Shown here: positions 46,127 through 57,699 of the stretch, one piece after another | Layout of the letters: each line of letters opens with the position of its first letter | How positions within the stretch are numbered: position 1 is the stretch's first letter | Assembly: GCF_018691265.1 (NCBI RefSeq) | Contig: NW_024881284.1 | Coordinates: 282,891-346,890 of the forward strand | Origin: Tyto alba | Lineage: Eukaryota; Chordata; Aves; Strigiformes; Tytonidae | Length of the DNA: 64,000 bases | Direction of reading: 5' to 3' | Notes under the pieces: model-generated | Told to the model about the DNA's origin: nothing | The model's input: only the letters and a program-made list of their open reading frames with translations | Databases searched by the model: none | Program-made: the position numbers and the translations under genes

Positions 46127-46249
46127 CTGGAAATAAATCAACTGGAGTTCCCAGATCCTTGGTGGCATTCCCATGCCCACATCCACAGACCACCTCCATG
46201 CAAACTGTGACCAAAAATCACTCACTGCACAATCTAGAAGAAGCTATTT

Positions 46250-47395
46250 AAGGAGTGATGGTGTCACAAAGGCATCCATAGTCAAGTTACACACCTTCTC
46301 TCCACCATCACAGCACTCAGGGGTGTGTGTCTATTGCAGACCCACAGCAGACTCTGCAAACCACGTTGGCACCGTTGGGGCCAAAGTGTGAGTTACACAC
46401 CGCGTCCAAAGGGCCTCCTCATGGATCACTATACATCCTCAGGAAGGACCTGTGCCCTTAGAGCAGCCGGACAGATTCTGGACCAACCAATGACCCTGAG
46501 AGTTTCCACAGCCCTCTGGCAATACCCTGACTACATGCCAGCTGATCTCCAAGGTGGCCACAGACAAAAAGCCCTACGACATCCCTAGCTGCTCTCAGGG
46601 GGTGCTGGTGGTACAAACACATCACGCCCAGGCCCTGCTGCTCCTCAGAAATCAGCACAGCACTTGGGGATTTGTTTCTCTTCCAACATCCACAGCCACA
46701 GGAGTCTCTCCAACAAACTGCTGCTGCTGCAGAGACCTTGGGCTGCCCAGTACTGGTCCCTGGGCACTGCAGCCCCCATAGCACTCGGGGTTTGGGGAAA
46801 TGGGGCCAGGTGCGTTTGGCTGCTGCAGCTTGCTCTGCCCCACTGAGCTCAGCGCCAGGCGTGAGGAGCCCCTTGGTGCCATGAGAAGTGCACCACATGC
46901 CCACAGAGATCTTGGGCTGTTGGGGTGAGGCTGGTGGATGGGACATGTCACAGGACTAAGGGACTGTGAGGATGTACCCGTGGTCAGTGGCTGGGCCACC
47001 AACCTGCTCAGGAGCCTACCCAGTACAGAGGTTCTCGGCCATGGCCAGAGTGCGCTGCTGGGCATGCATGGCCCTGCCCAGTGGCTGGGCAGAAGGCAGG
47101 AGAGTGGACAGAAGAGCAGCCCTGGGCTTACACGTGCTCCTGGTTCAAGGGTGGGCACAGAGGAGAGCCAGTAATTGCTGGCAAATCCCCTGTGGCACAG
47201 AGCAGCCAGGGGCTGGGGCAGGCAGGAAGAGGCTGGGTGGCAGGTCAGCACTGCCTGCACGGTGCCATGTCCCCATGAGCAGGCTCTCATGGGGTGACCC
47301 TGGGAGAGGAACAAGGTGCCACGTGCCACCCTGCTCTTCTAGCCAAGCCCAGTGCTCTTCCTCTCCAAGCAATCCCTTTGCTTCAGCCAAGAGAC
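46250..47395. other. Intron of SRCR locus with a unit-specific 0.77-kb block
   Basis: 46,300-46,620 matches 50,580-50,900. The block about 46,625-47,385 is absent from unit 2, where the flanks join near 50,893. A decayed SRCR-like tail (gcaaaccacgttggcaccgt...gtgtgag) near 46,355-46,395 is shared by both units and may be part of a lost exon. Confidence 0.5.
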
Positions 47396-47817
47396 TCATG
47401 TCTGCCGGCAGGGATAACCCAAAAGTAGCTCCCCATCTCACACCCTTCCCCAGGATGGTCGGTGGCCACAGGAGTCACTTCTGGTGCCTCTGGCATGGGG
47501 GCAGCTGGCCCGCAGCACCGCCAGACAGCTCCTGGGTGAACAGGAGGAGAAAGATGGCAATCAACAGACCGTGCAGGGCAGGGATGGAGGGTTCATCTGT
47601 GCCAGCTCAGGGACCAGGCACATGTAAGGCACCCTTGGGCAGGTTCCCACTGGCTTTCCCCAGGCACTGGGGACACCAGTAATGACAGTCCCAGCTCAGC
47701 AGTGTGACTGGCCACACTGGGCAATGCTCTGGTGCCTGACTTTTGCTCCTTGAGGGCGCAGCCAACGTTCCTTCCACAATCTGAGCCCCAGAGGTATGGA
47801 ATAGGTTGTCCCCTTAC

Positions 47818-48141
47818 CTGAACACACCACTCCAGCATCATAAGCATGACCACAGTCATGTTCACCCCATCCTCCGTGTGTGCAGTCAGACAGGGCAGAT
47901 TCGGTGCCATTACAGCCAACATCATCCATCCAAATGGGGCCAGATCCTGGCCCAAAGTGTCCGTACTGAGGAGCTTCAACAGCAGACCCACAGCCCAGCT
48001 GTTTACAAACCACTGCTGCATCCTTCATGCTCCAGTAGTGACCACACACGGTCCCCCACTTGCCCTGTTGTTTCACCTCCACTCTCCCAGCACAGCGCCT
48101 GCCGCCGTCCGCCAGCCTCACCTCCACAGCACCTTCAAACA
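47818..48141 (-). CDS. SRCR domain exon 5 (unit 3, first domain), intact
   Basis: 324 bp, phase 1-1, fully open. [82 protein letters not shown]. All eight group-B cysteines are present. Acceptor ggtcctgtgtcag, donor gtaagggg. Confidence 0.88.
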
Positions 48142-49049
48142 CTGACACAGGACCAGTCAGGACAGCGCTCAGCCCCAGCACCTGCGGGTCTGGGGAAGCC
48201 CTGTGCAGGTGGAGTCCGAGGCACCAGGGTGGGAGCCCACTCCCCTCCAGGCTGTCCCCAGGGCAGTTCAGGGATCCCTTCTATCCTCATGGGCTGTGCA
48301 AGGCTGAGGGTGCCCAGCTCCAGCCCTGCTGGGTCATTTGTGGCACCACACACTTTGGCACTTCCATCCACACCAACGCCCCTCGCCCCTGATCCTGTGC
48401 CACCCAGGGCTCCTGCTCCTCCCCAGACAGCACCCTGAAAAGGGACCTGTCCCCACCAGGGATCCCCCAGGCTCACATGGCTACTCCTCCCCAGAGCCCC
48501 CAGCTCCCCTAGGACCACAGCCTGCCCTGGGCCCTCTCCCAACTCACCCTCCTCCCTCAGGACTTTCCGTGTCCCCTGTGGAGCAGAATGATGGTCCCAG
48601 TGAGGCCTCCCAACCCATGCTCCCTCCTTGTCCTTGGGCATCAGCCCAGACCTGACCTTGTCTGGGATCCCCCCAGGAAGGTCACCCCTTTGCGAGCCTC
48701 TGGGAACAGATACCCCAGTTCCCTTGTCTCCACAAGCACAACCCACCCCCGGTCAGGCCGGGGATCACCCTGACTCCGGGACAAGAGTGAAGAGCCCACA
48801 CCCCTTCCTGGGTACCCCGGAGGCTGGCTGTGCCTCTGGGATGACAGAACAAAGAGCCACCAGTTAAGGCACCACCAGCTCACAGGGAACAGAGCTGGCA
48901 GAGCCAGGGCCCCAGGGACGGTGCCCAAGGATGGCAAATCCACACCCGGGTACCAACGGCCAGAAACGTGGGAGCCCTGGAAGCAGAAAAGCCCTTCTGC
49001 CACGCAGAGAAGCACAGGCTCAGTGAACCTGTTCACTTTCTACCCCTTG

Positions 49050-49215
49050 TCACATAGACACACGGGAAGAAGCCCCGTTTCCAGAGGGATCCCTGTGCTG
49101 CTCCTTGGACCCAGGGCTTTGTGGCAGGGTAGCAGGCATTTCCCCCTGCACAACTGCACCCAGAGGAGCAGCTACAGTAACTAAGGGGACAGAGGGACTC
49201 TGTCCCCATCCTGAA
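49050..49215 (-). pseudogene. Relic leader exon of SRCR unit 3
   Basis: The ATG near 49,209 starts MGTESLCPLS, homologous at DNA level to the live leader at 55,407 (MGTEGLLSPQ). A small indel changes the frame so the hydrophobic core is lost (Cys/Ser-rich instead of Leu-rich), and the donor gtaagt has become gaaatg. The same two defects are in the 52.7-kb relic. It cannot act as a signal exon. Confidence 0.72.
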
Positions 49216-49415
49216 CCTTTCGGCAGCCGTGCACCAAATGCAGGAGGATGGAACAGAAGCGAGACATTGGCTTCTGCATCTTTTCCTGCGTAACTGCAGA
49301 CTGCAGGAGACAACATCACCCCTCCTGTTCTCAGGCCAAGGCCAGCACAGTCCCTGCCCTCCTCCCCTGCCCCCGGCACAGCCCAGGTGTTCAACAGCCC
49401 ACCCTGAGTCCTTAC

Positions 49416-49724
49416 CTGTGCAGTTCACAGCAGCGCTGTTTGCTTGGGTGCAGGGCTGGTCCCGGGGGGACCCCCTGGGGCAGGAGGCGAGGAGGGATTC
49501 ATTCCCCACACACCGCAGCTCTCCATCCCACATGGGACTCACCCCTTCTCCAACGTGACTTCCTCCAGTGACAGGCAGGGCTGCGCCGCACTGCAACTCC
49601 CTGCAGAGCACGTCAGCAGCCTTGGCACCAAAGTGGGAATCACAGACACTTTTCCACAGGTCCCCATCACGGATCTCCACACGTCCTGAGCAGCGGCTCT
49701 TCCCTTCCACTAGCCGGAAAAATT
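49416..49724 (-). CDS. SRCR domain exon 4 (unit 2, second domain), intact
   Basis: 309 bp, phase 1-1. EFFRLVEGKSRCSGRVEIR, DLWKSVCDSHFG, VLCRELQCGAALPV, MWDGELRCVGNESLLASC, DQPCTQANSAAVNCTG; eight cysteines. The C/G run near 49,470 has the full complement of bases that the paralogues at 45.9 and 52.97 kb lack. Donor gtaaggac. Confidence 0.88.
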
Positions 49725-49829
49725 CTGGAAAAAAATCTAATCAACTGGGAGTTCCCAGAGCCCTCTGGCATTCACATACTCACATCCCACACCACCTCTA
49801 AGCAAGATGTGACCAAATCACCCACTGCA

Positions 49830-50540
49830 TATCCCAGTGATAGCTTTAAGTTTCCTTGTAATATTTCTTGAAAGGACAGATTGCGTAGAAGGTAGGTCCT
49901 TGAAAGGAGCTGTTATTGTTAACAATAGGCCTATGAAGATAGTAGTTGCTTAATTGCATATATTTTGAGGATAGTGGTTGCTTAATTGGATAGCCTTGCA
50001 CTTATCTACTGACCATCCAAGGTCAGCTTTGATTAAGTAGGATACGTGGTGAATGCCCAAAGATAATAACAAGAAGAAGAGTTACAAAAAGACAAGAATG
50101 GACTGATTTTGTCATGTGTGAACTTAATGAAAACAAAGATGAGTATCAATATAGACAATTTTAAGAAAAGGACAAGGTAAAGAAAATGAGCAAGGAGGAA
50201 GTAACAGCCACCGACATACTGAAACGACCACAAGGATGCACTACCACGCCTGTGTAAAGGACATTATAATATTAAAAGGAGAACCAGGGAAGGCTTATAC
50301 TTATGTATATACTCACCATAAAGATAATGAATATGTATGACCTTTTCCTATATTGAACAGGATACTAACAAGTTCAGGGGGTCGGTGCTAGGTGGAATTA
50401 AGCCTCACTGGCCTGGCATCCAGTGAAAGGAATGCTTCTTCAGAAACCGTAAACCTTGGTCTCTGAGAGTTTCCTTACAGACTGACTTTTGCATTAACGA
50501 AAGAGGAAGCTGTTGGGGGAGTGTTGAATGTCAGAAAAAG
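49830..50540. mobile_element. A/T-rich LTR-like insertion in SRCR unit 2
   Basis: About 700 bp of A/T-rich DNA with no counterpart in units 1 or 3. It sits between homologous intron sequence on both sides. A TATA-like tatgtatatactc (about 50,304) and ataaagataatg follow an LTR-like layout. Edges and target duplication were not resolved. Confidence 0.45.
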
Positions 50541-51327
50541 CATCCAGGCCTAAGTTACACACCTTCTCCTACACCATCAGAGCACTCAGGGGGGTGTGTC
50601 TATTGCAGACCCACAGCAGACTCTGCAAACCACGTTGGCACCGTTGGGACCAAAGTGTGAGTCACACACCGCTGTCCAAAAGGGCCTCCTCATGGATCAC
50701 TATACGTCCTCAGGAGGACCTGTGCCCTTAGAGCAGATGGACAGATTCGGGACCAACCAATGATCCCTGAGAGTTCCCACAGCCCTCTGGCAATACCCTG
50801 ACTACATGCCAGCTGGTCTCCAAGGTGGCCTCCAGGAAAAATCCCTACGACATCCCCCAGCTACTCTCAGGGGGTGCTGGTGGCACAAACACATCAGCCA
50901 AGGGACCTGTGTCTGCTAGGGGGGACAACCTAAAAGTATCTCCCCATCTCACGCCCTTCCCCAGGACGGTGGGATGGCCACAGGAGTCACTTCTGGTGCC
51001 TCTGGCATGGGGACAGCTGGCCCGCAGCACCGCCAGACAGCTCCTGGGTGAACAGGAGGAGAAAGATGGCAATCAACAGACCATGCAGGGCAGGGATGGA
51101 GGGTTCATCTGTGCCAGCTCAGGGACCAGGCACGGTAAGGCACCCCTGGGCAGGTTCCCACTGGGCTTTCCCCAGGGACTGGGCACTCCAGTAATGACAG
51201 TCCAGCTCAGCAGTGTGACTGGCCACATTGAGCAATGCTCTGATGCCTGATTTGCGTTCCTTTAGGGCACATCCAGGTTCCTTCCACAACCCCAGCCCCA
51301 GAGGTATGGAATAGGTTGTCCCCTTAC

Positions 51328-51652
51328 CTGAACACACCACTCCAGCATCAAGGATATGATCACAGTTATGTTCACCCCATCCTCCGTGTGTGCAGTCAGA
51401 CAGGGCAGATTCGGTGCCATTACAGCCAACATCATCCATCCAAATGGGGCCAGATCCTCGCCCAAAGTGTCCGTACTGAGGAGCTCCAACAGCAGACCCA
51501 CAGCCCAGCTGCTTACAAACCACTGCTGCATCCTTCATGCTCCAGTAGTGACCACACACGGTCCCCCCACTTGCCCTGTTGTTTCACCTCCACTCTCCCA
51601 GCACAGCGCCTGCCGCCGTCCGCCAGCCTCACCTCCACAGCACCTTCAAACA
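51328..51652 (-). pseudogene. SRCR domain exon 3 (unit 2, first domain), 1-bp shift
   Basis: 325 bp. Near-identical to the intact exon at 47,818-48,141, but with six C instead of five near 51,563 (plus strand ggtccccccac). This shifts the frame inside WGTVCGHYW. The rest ([32 protein letters not shown]) is intact. A homopolymer length difference is exactly where a sequencing error would fall. Confidence 0.85.
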
Positions 51653-52559
51653 CTGACACAGGACCAGTCAGGACAGCTGCTCAGCACCAGCACCGCGGGT
51701 CTCGGGGAAGCCCTGTGCAGGTGGAGTCCGAGGCACCAGGGTGGGAGCCCACTCCCCTCCAGGCTGTCCCCAGGGCAGTTCAGGGATCCCTTCTATCCTC
51801 ATGGGCTGTGCAAGGCTGAGGGGTGCCCAGCTCTGGCCCTGCTGGGTCATTTGTGGCACCACACACTTTGGCACTTCCACCACAACAACCCCTCGTCCCT
51901 ATCCTGTGCCCACCCAGGGCTCCTGCTCCTCCCCAGACAGCACCCTGAAAAGGGACCTGTCCCCACCAGGGCTCCCCCAGGCTCACACGGCTACTCCTCC
52001 CCAGAGCCCCCAGCTCCCCTGGACCACAGCCTGCCCTGGGCCCCTCCCAACTCACCCTCCTCCCTCAGGACTTTCCGTGTCCCCTGTGGAGCAACATGAT
52101 GGTCCCAGTGAGGCCTCCCAACCCATGCCCCCTCCTTGTCCTTGGGCATCAGCCCAGACCTGACCTTGTCTGGGATCCCCCCAGGAAGGTCACCCCTTTG
52201 CGAGCCTCTGGGAACAGATTCCCCAGTTCCCTTGTCTCCACAAGCACAACCCACCCCCGGTCAGGCCCGGGATCACTCTGACTCCGGGACAAGAGTGAAG
52301 AGCCCACACCCCTTCCCGGGTACCCCGGAGGCTGGCTGTGCCTCTGGGATGACAGAACAAAGAGCCACCAGTTAAGGCACCACCAGCTCACAGGGAACAG
52401 AGCTGGCAGATCCAGGGCCCCAGGGACGGTGCCCAAGGATGGCAAATCCACACCCGGGTACCAACAGGCCAGAAACGTGGGAGCCCTGGAAGCAGAAAAG
52501 CCCTTCTGCCTACGCAGAGAAGCACAGGCTCAGTGAACCTGTTCACTTTCTAGCCCTTG

Positions 52560-52725
52560 TCACATCGACACATGGGAAGAAGCCCCGTTTCCAGAGGGAT
52601 CCCTGTGCTGCTCCTTGGACCCAGGGCTTTGTGGCAGGGCAGCAGGCATTTCCCCCTGCACAACTGCACCCAGAGGAGCAGCTACAGTAACTAAGGGGAC
52701 AGAGGGACTCTGTCCCCATCCTGAG
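52560..52725 (-). pseudogene. Relic leader exon of SRCR unit 2
   Basis: The ATG near 52,719 begins MGTESLCPLS as in the 49.2-kb relic. Same frame loss and same dead donor (gaaatg). Upstream and downstream flanks also match the 49.2-kb copy, so the two were duplicated after the defects arose. Confidence 0.72.
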
Positions 52726-52925
52726 CCTTTCGGCAGCCGTGCACCAAATGCAGGAGGATGGAACAGAAGCGAGACATTGGCTTCTGCATCTTTTCCTGCG
52801 TAACTGCAGACTGCAGGAGACAACATCACCCCTCCTGTTCTCAGGCCAAGGCCAGCACAGTCCCTGCCCTCCTCCCCTGCCCCTGGCACAGCCCAGGTGT
52901 TCAACAGCCCACCCTGAGTCCTTAC

Positions 52926-53233
52926 CTGTGCAGTTCACAACAGCGCTGTTTGCGTGGGTGCAGGGCTTGTCCCGGGGGACCCCCTGGGGCAGGAGGCGAG
53001 GAGGGATTCATTCCCCACACACCGCAGCTCTCCATCCCACATGGGAGCCACCCCTTCTCCAACGTGACTTCCTCCAGCGACAGGCAGGGCTGCGCCACAC
53101 TGCAACTCCCTGCAGAGCACGTCAGCAGCCTTGGGACCAAAGTGGGAATCACAGACACTTTTCCACAGGTCCCCGTCACGGATCTCCACACGTCCTGAGC
53201 AGCGGTTCTTCCCTTCCACCAGACGGAAAAATT
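52926..53233 (-). pseudogene. SRCR domain exon 2 (unit 1, second domain), 1-bp shift
   Basis: 308 bp, one short. Same domain as 49,416-49,724 (RLVEGKNRCSGRVEIRDG, CRELQCGAALPVAGG, LRCVGNESLLASCPRG). One G is missing in the G-run near 52,977, so the last cysteines are out of frame. Acceptor ctggaaaaaaa-side AG at 53,234-53,235; donor gtaaggac. Confidence 0.83.
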
Positions 53234-54055
53234 CTGGAAAAAAATAAAAAGAAATCAACTGGGAGTTCCCAGACCCCTGTGGCATTCCCATGCCCACATC
53301 CCACACCACCTCTAAGCAAGCTGTGACCAAATCACTCACTGCACATCTCAGAAGAAGATGTTGGGGCATTGTTGGTGTCACAAACACATCCAGGCCCCCC
53401 TGCACCCCTTCTCTACACTATCAGAAGATCCAAAGATATGTGTCTGTCACAGCACCAGACACTGCTCAGACAAACTGCTGCTGCACAAGGTGCCCTGTGC
53501 TTCCTGGCATGGTCCCCCCAGCACCAGTGGCTGTGCGCAGTTTAGGGTCCAAGGCCAAGGGCTGTGTGCCACCCTGCTCCTTAGTCCAGGCACAGCACTC
53601 GTGCTCCCTGAAAAGTACTCATGCCTGTGATGGGGAATGACCCACGGGGACCAGCCACCTCATGCTGTTCCTCCAGTGTGTGATGTTCCAAGTAAGACCT
53701 GCCCTGCTTTCTCCAGCACAGGGTCCTCAGCACTGTTGGCTGGGAACTGGCAGACTGAGTGGAGTCCAGTGGATACCAGTGGACACACTGGGGCAGGGAC
53801 AGAGTGTTCATTTGCAGCCTAAGACACTGGCTGAAGAGGGGCTGAGACACCGTGGCAGGGTTAGTTCACCCTGGGGTAGGCTCACTCTGGGCTTTCCCCA
53901 GGCACTGGGGTCACCAGTAATGACAGTCCCCAGCTCGGCAGTGTGACTGGCCACATTGAGCAGTGCTCCAGTGTCCGCGCGTTGCTCCCTGAGGGCACAG
54001 CCAGATCCTTTTCACTATCCCAGCCCCAGAGGTATGGAATAGGTTGTCCCCTTAC

Positions 54056-54382
54056 CTGAACACACCACTCCAGCATCAAGGTGATGACCACAGTCATGTT
54101 CACCCCATCCTCTGTGTGTGCAGTCAGACAGGGCAGATTCGGTGCCATTACAGCCAACATCATCCATCCAAATGGGGCCAGATCCTGGCCCAAAGTGTCC
54201 GTACTGAGGAGCTGCCAACAGCAGACCCGCAGTCCAGCTGCTTACAAACCACTGCTGCATTCTTCCTAGCTCCAGTAGTGACCACACACGGTCCCCCACT
54301 TGCCCTGATGTTTCACCTCCACTCTCCCAGCACAGCGCCTGCCCACCGTCCGCCAGCCTCACCTCCACAACACCTTCAAACA
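54056..54382 (-). pseudogene. SRCR domain exon 1 (unit 1, first domain), decayed
   Basis: Homologous to 47,818-48,141, but the acceptor gtgtcag has become a non-AG sequence (atcttgg). Several indels break the first half (C-terminal half [38 protein letters not shown] is kept). The most damaged member of the array, although it follows the only healthy leader exon. Confidence 0.8.
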
Positions 54383-55340
54383 CCAAGATGGTATGGGTCA
54401 GGACAGCACTAAGTCCCAGCACTGCGGGTCTGGGGGAGCCCCCTGACAAGGTAGAGTCAGAGTCACCAGGGTGGGAGCCCACTCCCCTCCAGGCTGTCCC
54501 CAGGAGTTCAGGGGTCCCTTCTATCCTCATGGGCTGTGCAAGGCTGGGGGTTCCCAGCTCCAGCCTGCTGGGTCATTCGCCATTCCACCACACAAGGCAC
54601 CTTTTCCCACCCCAGGCACCTGCCTCCTGCCCATGCCCACCTGTACACTGCCCAGCCCTGCACTGGACACCTGCTCCTCCCAGCACCCCCTGAACAGCCC
54701 TGTGTACCCAGGCCTGCAGCTTCCCATGCAACTGCCTGCCCCAGCAACCAAACCCACCCCCCTGCCCAGGGCTTTCCGTGTTCCCACTGAGACGATCCAG
54801 AGGATCCCCCCACCCACATCCCTTCACATCCCTGGTGTCAGTCCAGTCTCTGCACTGGGCTGGGTCCCCCAGGAAGGGTGTCTCTCTGCTGTAGATGCCC
54901 TGGTCCCTATCTCTCCGTGGGGTACAAACTGTCTTCATGGGGTCAGGGTCCCCTGGAACAAGGGGACAGTGAACAGCACAATCCCTTTGGACACCTGAGA
55001 CATTAGCAGTGTCCCAGGGGGATCTCTGGGTGCTGCCATCACCTGAGGACCATCGGCTCCAGAGGCACATTACAGGGGAAAGGGGGTCCCAAAAGTACCC
55101 CAGGACAGCATGTCTGTGAATCCAGCCAGGCACAGGCTGCCCTAGACACTGGAACCCTGCAAAAGGAGATACTGTCTCCCACCCAGATGGGCCCAGGGAA
55201 GGGCACAGGGTCCACGGACTTGAGCACGTTGTGTCCGTCATCTCTGTAGCACCTGCAAAGAATCCCCGTTCCCACAGATCCCGATGACCACGCTGGTACC
55301 CGCTATTCCTGGGCTGTGGGACAAGGGAGCCGGCACTTAC

Positions 55341-55407
55341 CCCTGCACAGCTGTACCCAGAGGAGCAGCCCCAGCACCTGAGGGGACAGCAGCCCCTCTG
55401 TGCCCAT
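55341..55407 (-). CDS. SRCR receptor signal-peptide exon
   Basis: The ATG at 55,407 opens MGTEGLLSPQ, then a Leu-rich core (VLGLLLWVQLC) and RG. Donor gtaagtgcc follows at 55,340. 67 bp, ending in phase 1, exactly the phase the SRCR exons need. A short hydrophobic N-terminus followed by a phase-1 splice is the norm for leader exons of secreted or type I receptors. Confidence 0.78.
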
Positions 55408-56329
55408 CCTGAGCCTCCTGCCCTGCCAGCACATCCCTGCCGTGCCACACTCCTGTCACAGGTCCTGGGGACTCACGGGGACAATGATGATGGGAGGGCA
55501 ATATAGCTCTGCGGCCAGGCCAGCTACGGGAGGAGCCAATCAAAGCAGCAGCACCATTTTAGACATTATCGGGAGTTATCTCCCCTCCGACACAGCCCAG
55601 CCCTCCAATGAACGTCTCCAGTGCCATGCATGACCATATATGAGGGATGGCTCTGCTGCAGGTGTCACATCACTGTGGTGTGGCGTCACAGACAGGGCTG
55701 GCTGTAGTGGGGGAAATGGGTTTTTCATGCCTTGAACCCTGCTGTGTGGGCCAGGAGCACTAGCATCTCCTATACCGCACATCCGAGAGCCCAAGGTGCG
55801 AGTGCCCAGCCATCCCATGCCACGGGAACCACGGGGCTGGGACGGACCAGGGGCTGTGTCAGGGGGGGAAGGAAAGAGCCCCTGCCCCTGCTTCAGACCC
55901 CTCTGTGCTGGGAGCAGCAGCGGGAAAGGGCCTCAGCCCAGGCCAGAGCCCCATCCCAGGAGCGCTGGCTCACCCGTCCCTCCCTGGAGAGCCCCATGGA
56001 AGGTCCCTTCAAACGAGCTGGGGCTGGGCCATGTCCCTGTCCTGGCAGCAGACAAGCAGCTCAGACGGATCCCTGACTCTCAGCATGTCACCGAGGGGCC
56101 GTTATTCCCCGCGGGGGGCTCGGGAGCTGCAGCCTGCAGGTGCACAAACCACAGCCCACGTGGCCTCGCAGCGCTCCTCGTGCTCCCCCCACAAGCGCCC
56201 GGGCAGGAAGTCTGTGGTTTCCTCCTGGAGCTGAGCCCAGGCACATCCCCGCGGTGCCCCCGAGCCACCCCCACCTGCTCCAGCCAGGGCCGCAGGGGCT
56301 GCTCCTTCTGACACAGAAATTCACTCAAC

Positions 56330-56815
56330 ACTTAGAATCCAGTAGAACTGCTGAGCAGGTATTCTTTATTAGCAGCGCTGGGCAGCACTGGGGATCGCTC
56401 CACCACGAGTGCTCCCACAGACAGGTACAATCACAGAGAATATGTGCTGTGAGCTTGTACATATTCAGTGGATTTCTGAGAACTAATCTACATCTACATA
56501 AGATTTCCTAGAATTTATCTACATAGTCCGAGCATGTGTGATAAAATTAGGGTTAGGGTCTTTTCCCCCTCTGGTGGTCGTTCATAGTCTTCCTCACAGT
56601 GTCCGGTGATTGAACTTTGGGATTCCTTTGCCCACATATGGTCATGCAGTTAGCTCATCCATTCTTTGGCTGGGATGCTCCAAGAAGGTCAGTTTAAACT
56701 ATTTCCCAGGTGATTATCTTGACACTGGTGTTTAGGCCCTTGTTATCAGGGGTACTCAGGAAACTTAAGAACCATCTCAAGGCCTACTTACATTTTCTAA
56801 GGGAGACGTTGCATA
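56330..56815 (-). mobile_element. Antisense LTR related to the one at 6.06-7.42 kb
   Basis: A minus-strand AATAAAGAATACC is near 56,358-56,371. Further up come cagtgtccggtgattgaac, tctttggctggga and, near 56,810, tgcaacgtctccct as the 5' end. The order of blocks matches the LTR at 6,060-7,420. A double ttagggttaggg at 56,547-56,558 lies inside. Edges are approximate. Confidence 0.55.
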
Positions 56816-56954
56816 TTTCAAAACATCTTGATATTAATTCTGCCTAGCAGTTGACTAAACTATGTGAATGAAAGGAAGAAAATGAGTAGAACATGCTGAC
56901 CAACTAGGATTCTACCATAAACAACTTCTTCGCTCTGAAGAAGAGAAATAGTTT

Positions 56955-57687
56955 TGGCCTTCTCTCACTTCCTCCTCAACTTTTCAGTCCTTGACTGGGC
57001 TCCATCTCCAACTGTTCCCATCCGTGGTCAATTCCCTGCAGGACACCAGGGCCATCTCCTGCCTAGGTGTGGCTCAGCTCTTTTTCTTTTTTATGTCAGC
57101 TGAGTATTCTCACCATCATGGCCTACCACCGCTACGTTGCCATCTGCCAACCCCTGCACTACGGGACCCTCCTGGGCAGCAGAGCTTGTGTCCACATGGC
57201 AGCAGCTGCCTGGGGCGGTGGGTTTCTCTATGCTGTGCTGTACACAGCCAGTATATTGTCAATACCGCTCCACCAAGGCAATGCTGTTGACCAGTTCTTC
57301 TGGGAAATCCCCCAAATCCTCAAGCTTGCCTGCTCAGACTCCTACCTCAGGGAAGTTCGGATTATCGTGGTTAGTGTCTTTGTTGCATTTGGCTGCCTTG
57401 TTTTCATTGCACTGTGCTAGGCACAAAGCTTGAGGGCCGTGCTGAGGATCCCCTCTGAGCAGGAGGCACAAAGCTTCTCCACATCCCTCCCTCACCTGGC
57501 CATAATCTCCCTGGTTCTCAGCACTGCCATGTTTGCCTCCCTCAAGCCCCCCTCCATCTCCTCCCCATCCCTGGTCCTGGTGCTGTCCGTTCTGTACTCG
57601 GTGGTGCCTCCTGCAGTGAACCCTCACCTACAGCATGAGGAACCAGCAGCTCAGGATGCCCTATGGAAACTGACCCAAGGGATGTAG
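56955..57687 (+). pseudogene. 5'-truncated OR14-like receptor pseudogene
   Basis: Homology begins abruptly in TM2 (cttcctcctcaac near 56,968); the N-terminus and TM1 are missing. TM3 has MAYHRYVAIC (Asp to His in the DRY box). An in-frame TAG lies at 57,418-57,420, where the others read VLSYVQIF. The following loop has lost bases (ctgagcaggaggcaca), and TM7 is frameshifted (aaccctcacctac for aaccccctcatctac). The EL2/TM5 part (QFFWEIPQILKLACSDSYLRE) has lost a conserved Cys to Trp. AATAAA is at 57,888-57,893. Clearly dead by several independent changes. Confidence 0.9.
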
Positions 57688-57699
57688 TTTGACTGACAA

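Noticed and set aside
47696..48181. N-terminal [10 protein letters not shown] as a start or signal peptide for an SRCR protein
   Set aside because: It lies upstream of a good acceptor (gtgtcag at 48,142) and reads intron; the true leader type is MGTE at 55,407.
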